The notes beneath the pieces were generated by a model, which searched no databases, was not told where the DNA came from, and saw only the letters and a list, made by a program, of their open reading frames with translations. From Paracidovorax valerianellae (GTDB lineage Bacteria > Pseudomonadota > Gammaproteobacteria > Burkholderiales > Burkholderiaceae_C), in the NCBI RefSeq assembly GCF_900102625.1, contig NZ_FMZC01000007.1:62001-126000 (forward strand): a stretch of 64,000 bases of DNA, read 5' to 3'. Both the position numbers and the translations under genes were made by a program. Each line of letters begins with the position of its first letter. Position 1 is the first letter of the stretch. Below, piece after piece: positions 63,431 to 64,000 of this stretch.

Positions 63431-64000
63431 AGGGCTTGGCCCCCGGCGTCATCACCGTCCAGCCCTTGAGCCAGGGCAGCGCCACACACCCGCACTGGAT
63501 GACTTGCTCGGGCGGCGCCTTGGGATCGTGGGGGCACTGCATCAGGTCGAAGCCGCCGCCTGGGTTGGGCACCTTGAATGCTTGGCCCGCGTCAACGACC
63601 TGGCCGTCCATGAGGTCGTGGTTCCAGCGGCTGTGAATCTTCCCGCTGCGACGCCACTGCTTGCCCAGGCCCGGCACCAAGGGCGCGGCCTGCACCAGGC
63701 GCTCCTGGCCGGCCACCGCAAATGCCCGGCTGACCTCGGTGCGGACGATGGCGCTGGCTCGGCGCATCGACTCGCCGCCCAGCAGCTCGTTGACCGCCTT
63801 CATGGCCGCGAAAGGCGTGATGCCTCCAAGCGTGACCAGGCCGAGCTGCTGGCCGATCTTGCCGGCCGCATCGGCCGACACGGCCCGCATGCGCTCCACC
63901 CCGAACGTCCGCATGGCGGCAAGCACGCGGGCATCCAGTGCGCCCAGGCGCATCTCCACGCCCATGCCGGCAGCGGCCAGGGGCTTGTCCACGATGTCCT
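63282..64000 (-). CDS. Mu F-like phage head morphogenesis protein (partial, N-terminus off the window)
   Basis: The visible 239 residues are open to the right edge, so the start is outside. The diagnostic region reads HSRWNHDLMDGQVVDAGQAF, then a Cys/His set CPHDPKAPPEQVIQCGCVALPW, matching the Mu gpF minor head domain (metal-binding Cys/His pattern). The family protein is a minor head component acting early in prohead assembly. The C-terminal tail (KKAGRRVTLAPQADVRSGES) overlaps an opposite-strand gene by 149 bases, so it may have been altered when the cargo block arrived. Confidence 0.82.
   Translation of the reverse strand, partial: DIVDKPLAAAGMGVEMRLGALDARVLAAMRTFGVERMRAVSADAAGKIGQQLGLVTLGGITPFAAMKAVNELLGGESMRRASAIVRTEVSRAFAVAGQERLVQAAPLVPGLGKQWRRSGKIHSRWNHDLMDGQVVDAGQAFKVPNPGGGFDLMQCPHDPKAPPEQVIQCGCVALPWLKGWTVMTPGAKPFTERELQLDGRKAALDLAAKKAGRRVTLAPQADVRSGESGPSPRNGPHP

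Larger units (their letters stand above)
42226..64000 (-). mobile_element. Mu-type transposable prophage with siphovirus tail (right part; left part beyond the window)
   Basis: Gene order from 64000 leftward matches the right two thirds of a Mu-like genome: Mu-F-like head protein, protease and capsid, connectors, tail, fibre, then com and a DNA modification gene next to the terminus. Tail genes are of the long flexible type (G/GT frameshift, tube protein, long tape measure), as in B3/D3112-like transposable siphophages. Three 10-base direct repeats spaced 22-23 bases at 42243-42297 look like transposase-binding sites at the phage end. The exact end base is not determined; TG dinucleotides at 42225 and 42230 are candidates. 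Repressor, transposase and lysis genes are not in the window. Confidence 0.8.

Overview
The window is GC-rich chromosomal DNA of a betaproteobacterium, very probably a Comamonadaceae member of the Acidovorax/Paracidovorax type. The evidence is gene content and order (plsX-fabH-fabD-fabG-acpP-fabF, rpoE-rseA-rseB-mucD, lepA-lepB-rnc-era-recO-pdxJ), protein style (type II QueF, RNase E with an Arg/Gly- and Pro/Ala-rich tail, FeoA-FeoB with a Cys-rich third protein), and a short dispersed repeat that I associate with this family. I could not run a database search, so genus and all homology statements rest on recognition.

Bases 1-17826 are one long, mostly leftward gene series: vitamin B6 (pdxJ), DNA repair and ribosome assembly (recO, era, rnc), protein export and translation (lepB, lepA), the sigma-E envelope stress module, the complete fatty acid initiation and elongation set, rpmF and yceD. 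Many genes overlap by four bases. Bases 17852-37725 are core housekeeping: maf, an RsmI-like methyltransferase, sppA, a Rieske protein, gph, rluC, rne with a long structured leader, yaaA, a prolyl-4-hydroxylase, queF, murJ, rpsT, mqo, argD and argF.

Bases about 37680-39200 are strikingly AT-rich. They carry a GH19 chitinase/lysozyme-like protein without a signal peptide, followed with a four-base overlap by an exported DUF4087-like protein, which is the layout of a cell-wall toxin and its periplasmic immunity protein. A second exported protein follows. The leftward feoA-feoB-Cys-rich operon (39685-42127) with a Fur-like site closes the host DNA.

From about 42226 to beyond the right edge lies a Mu-type transposable prophage, entered from its right end. 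Three direct repeats spaced 22-23 bases mark the terminus. Reading leftward from 64000, the order is Mu-F-like head protein, a cargo block, protease-capsid fusion, head-tail connectors, a siphovirus tail with a -1 frameshift G/GT gene pair, a 1980-residue tape measure, fibre, and a com-dam pair where Mu has com-mom. This resembles the transposable siphophages (B3/D3112 type). The early genes (repressor, transposase) and the lysis genes lie outside the window.

The most interesting block is 59735-63430. A compact leftward four-gene operon of unknown genes (two membrane proteins, one long hydrophobic-hairpin protein, one small soluble protein) ends in its own intrinsic terminator and is divergent from a rightward unknown gene whose end runs antisense into the Mu-F-like gene. 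It sits inside the head-gene cluster and has lower GC. I propose it as a phage-carried toxin/immunity or exclusion system. The function is inference.
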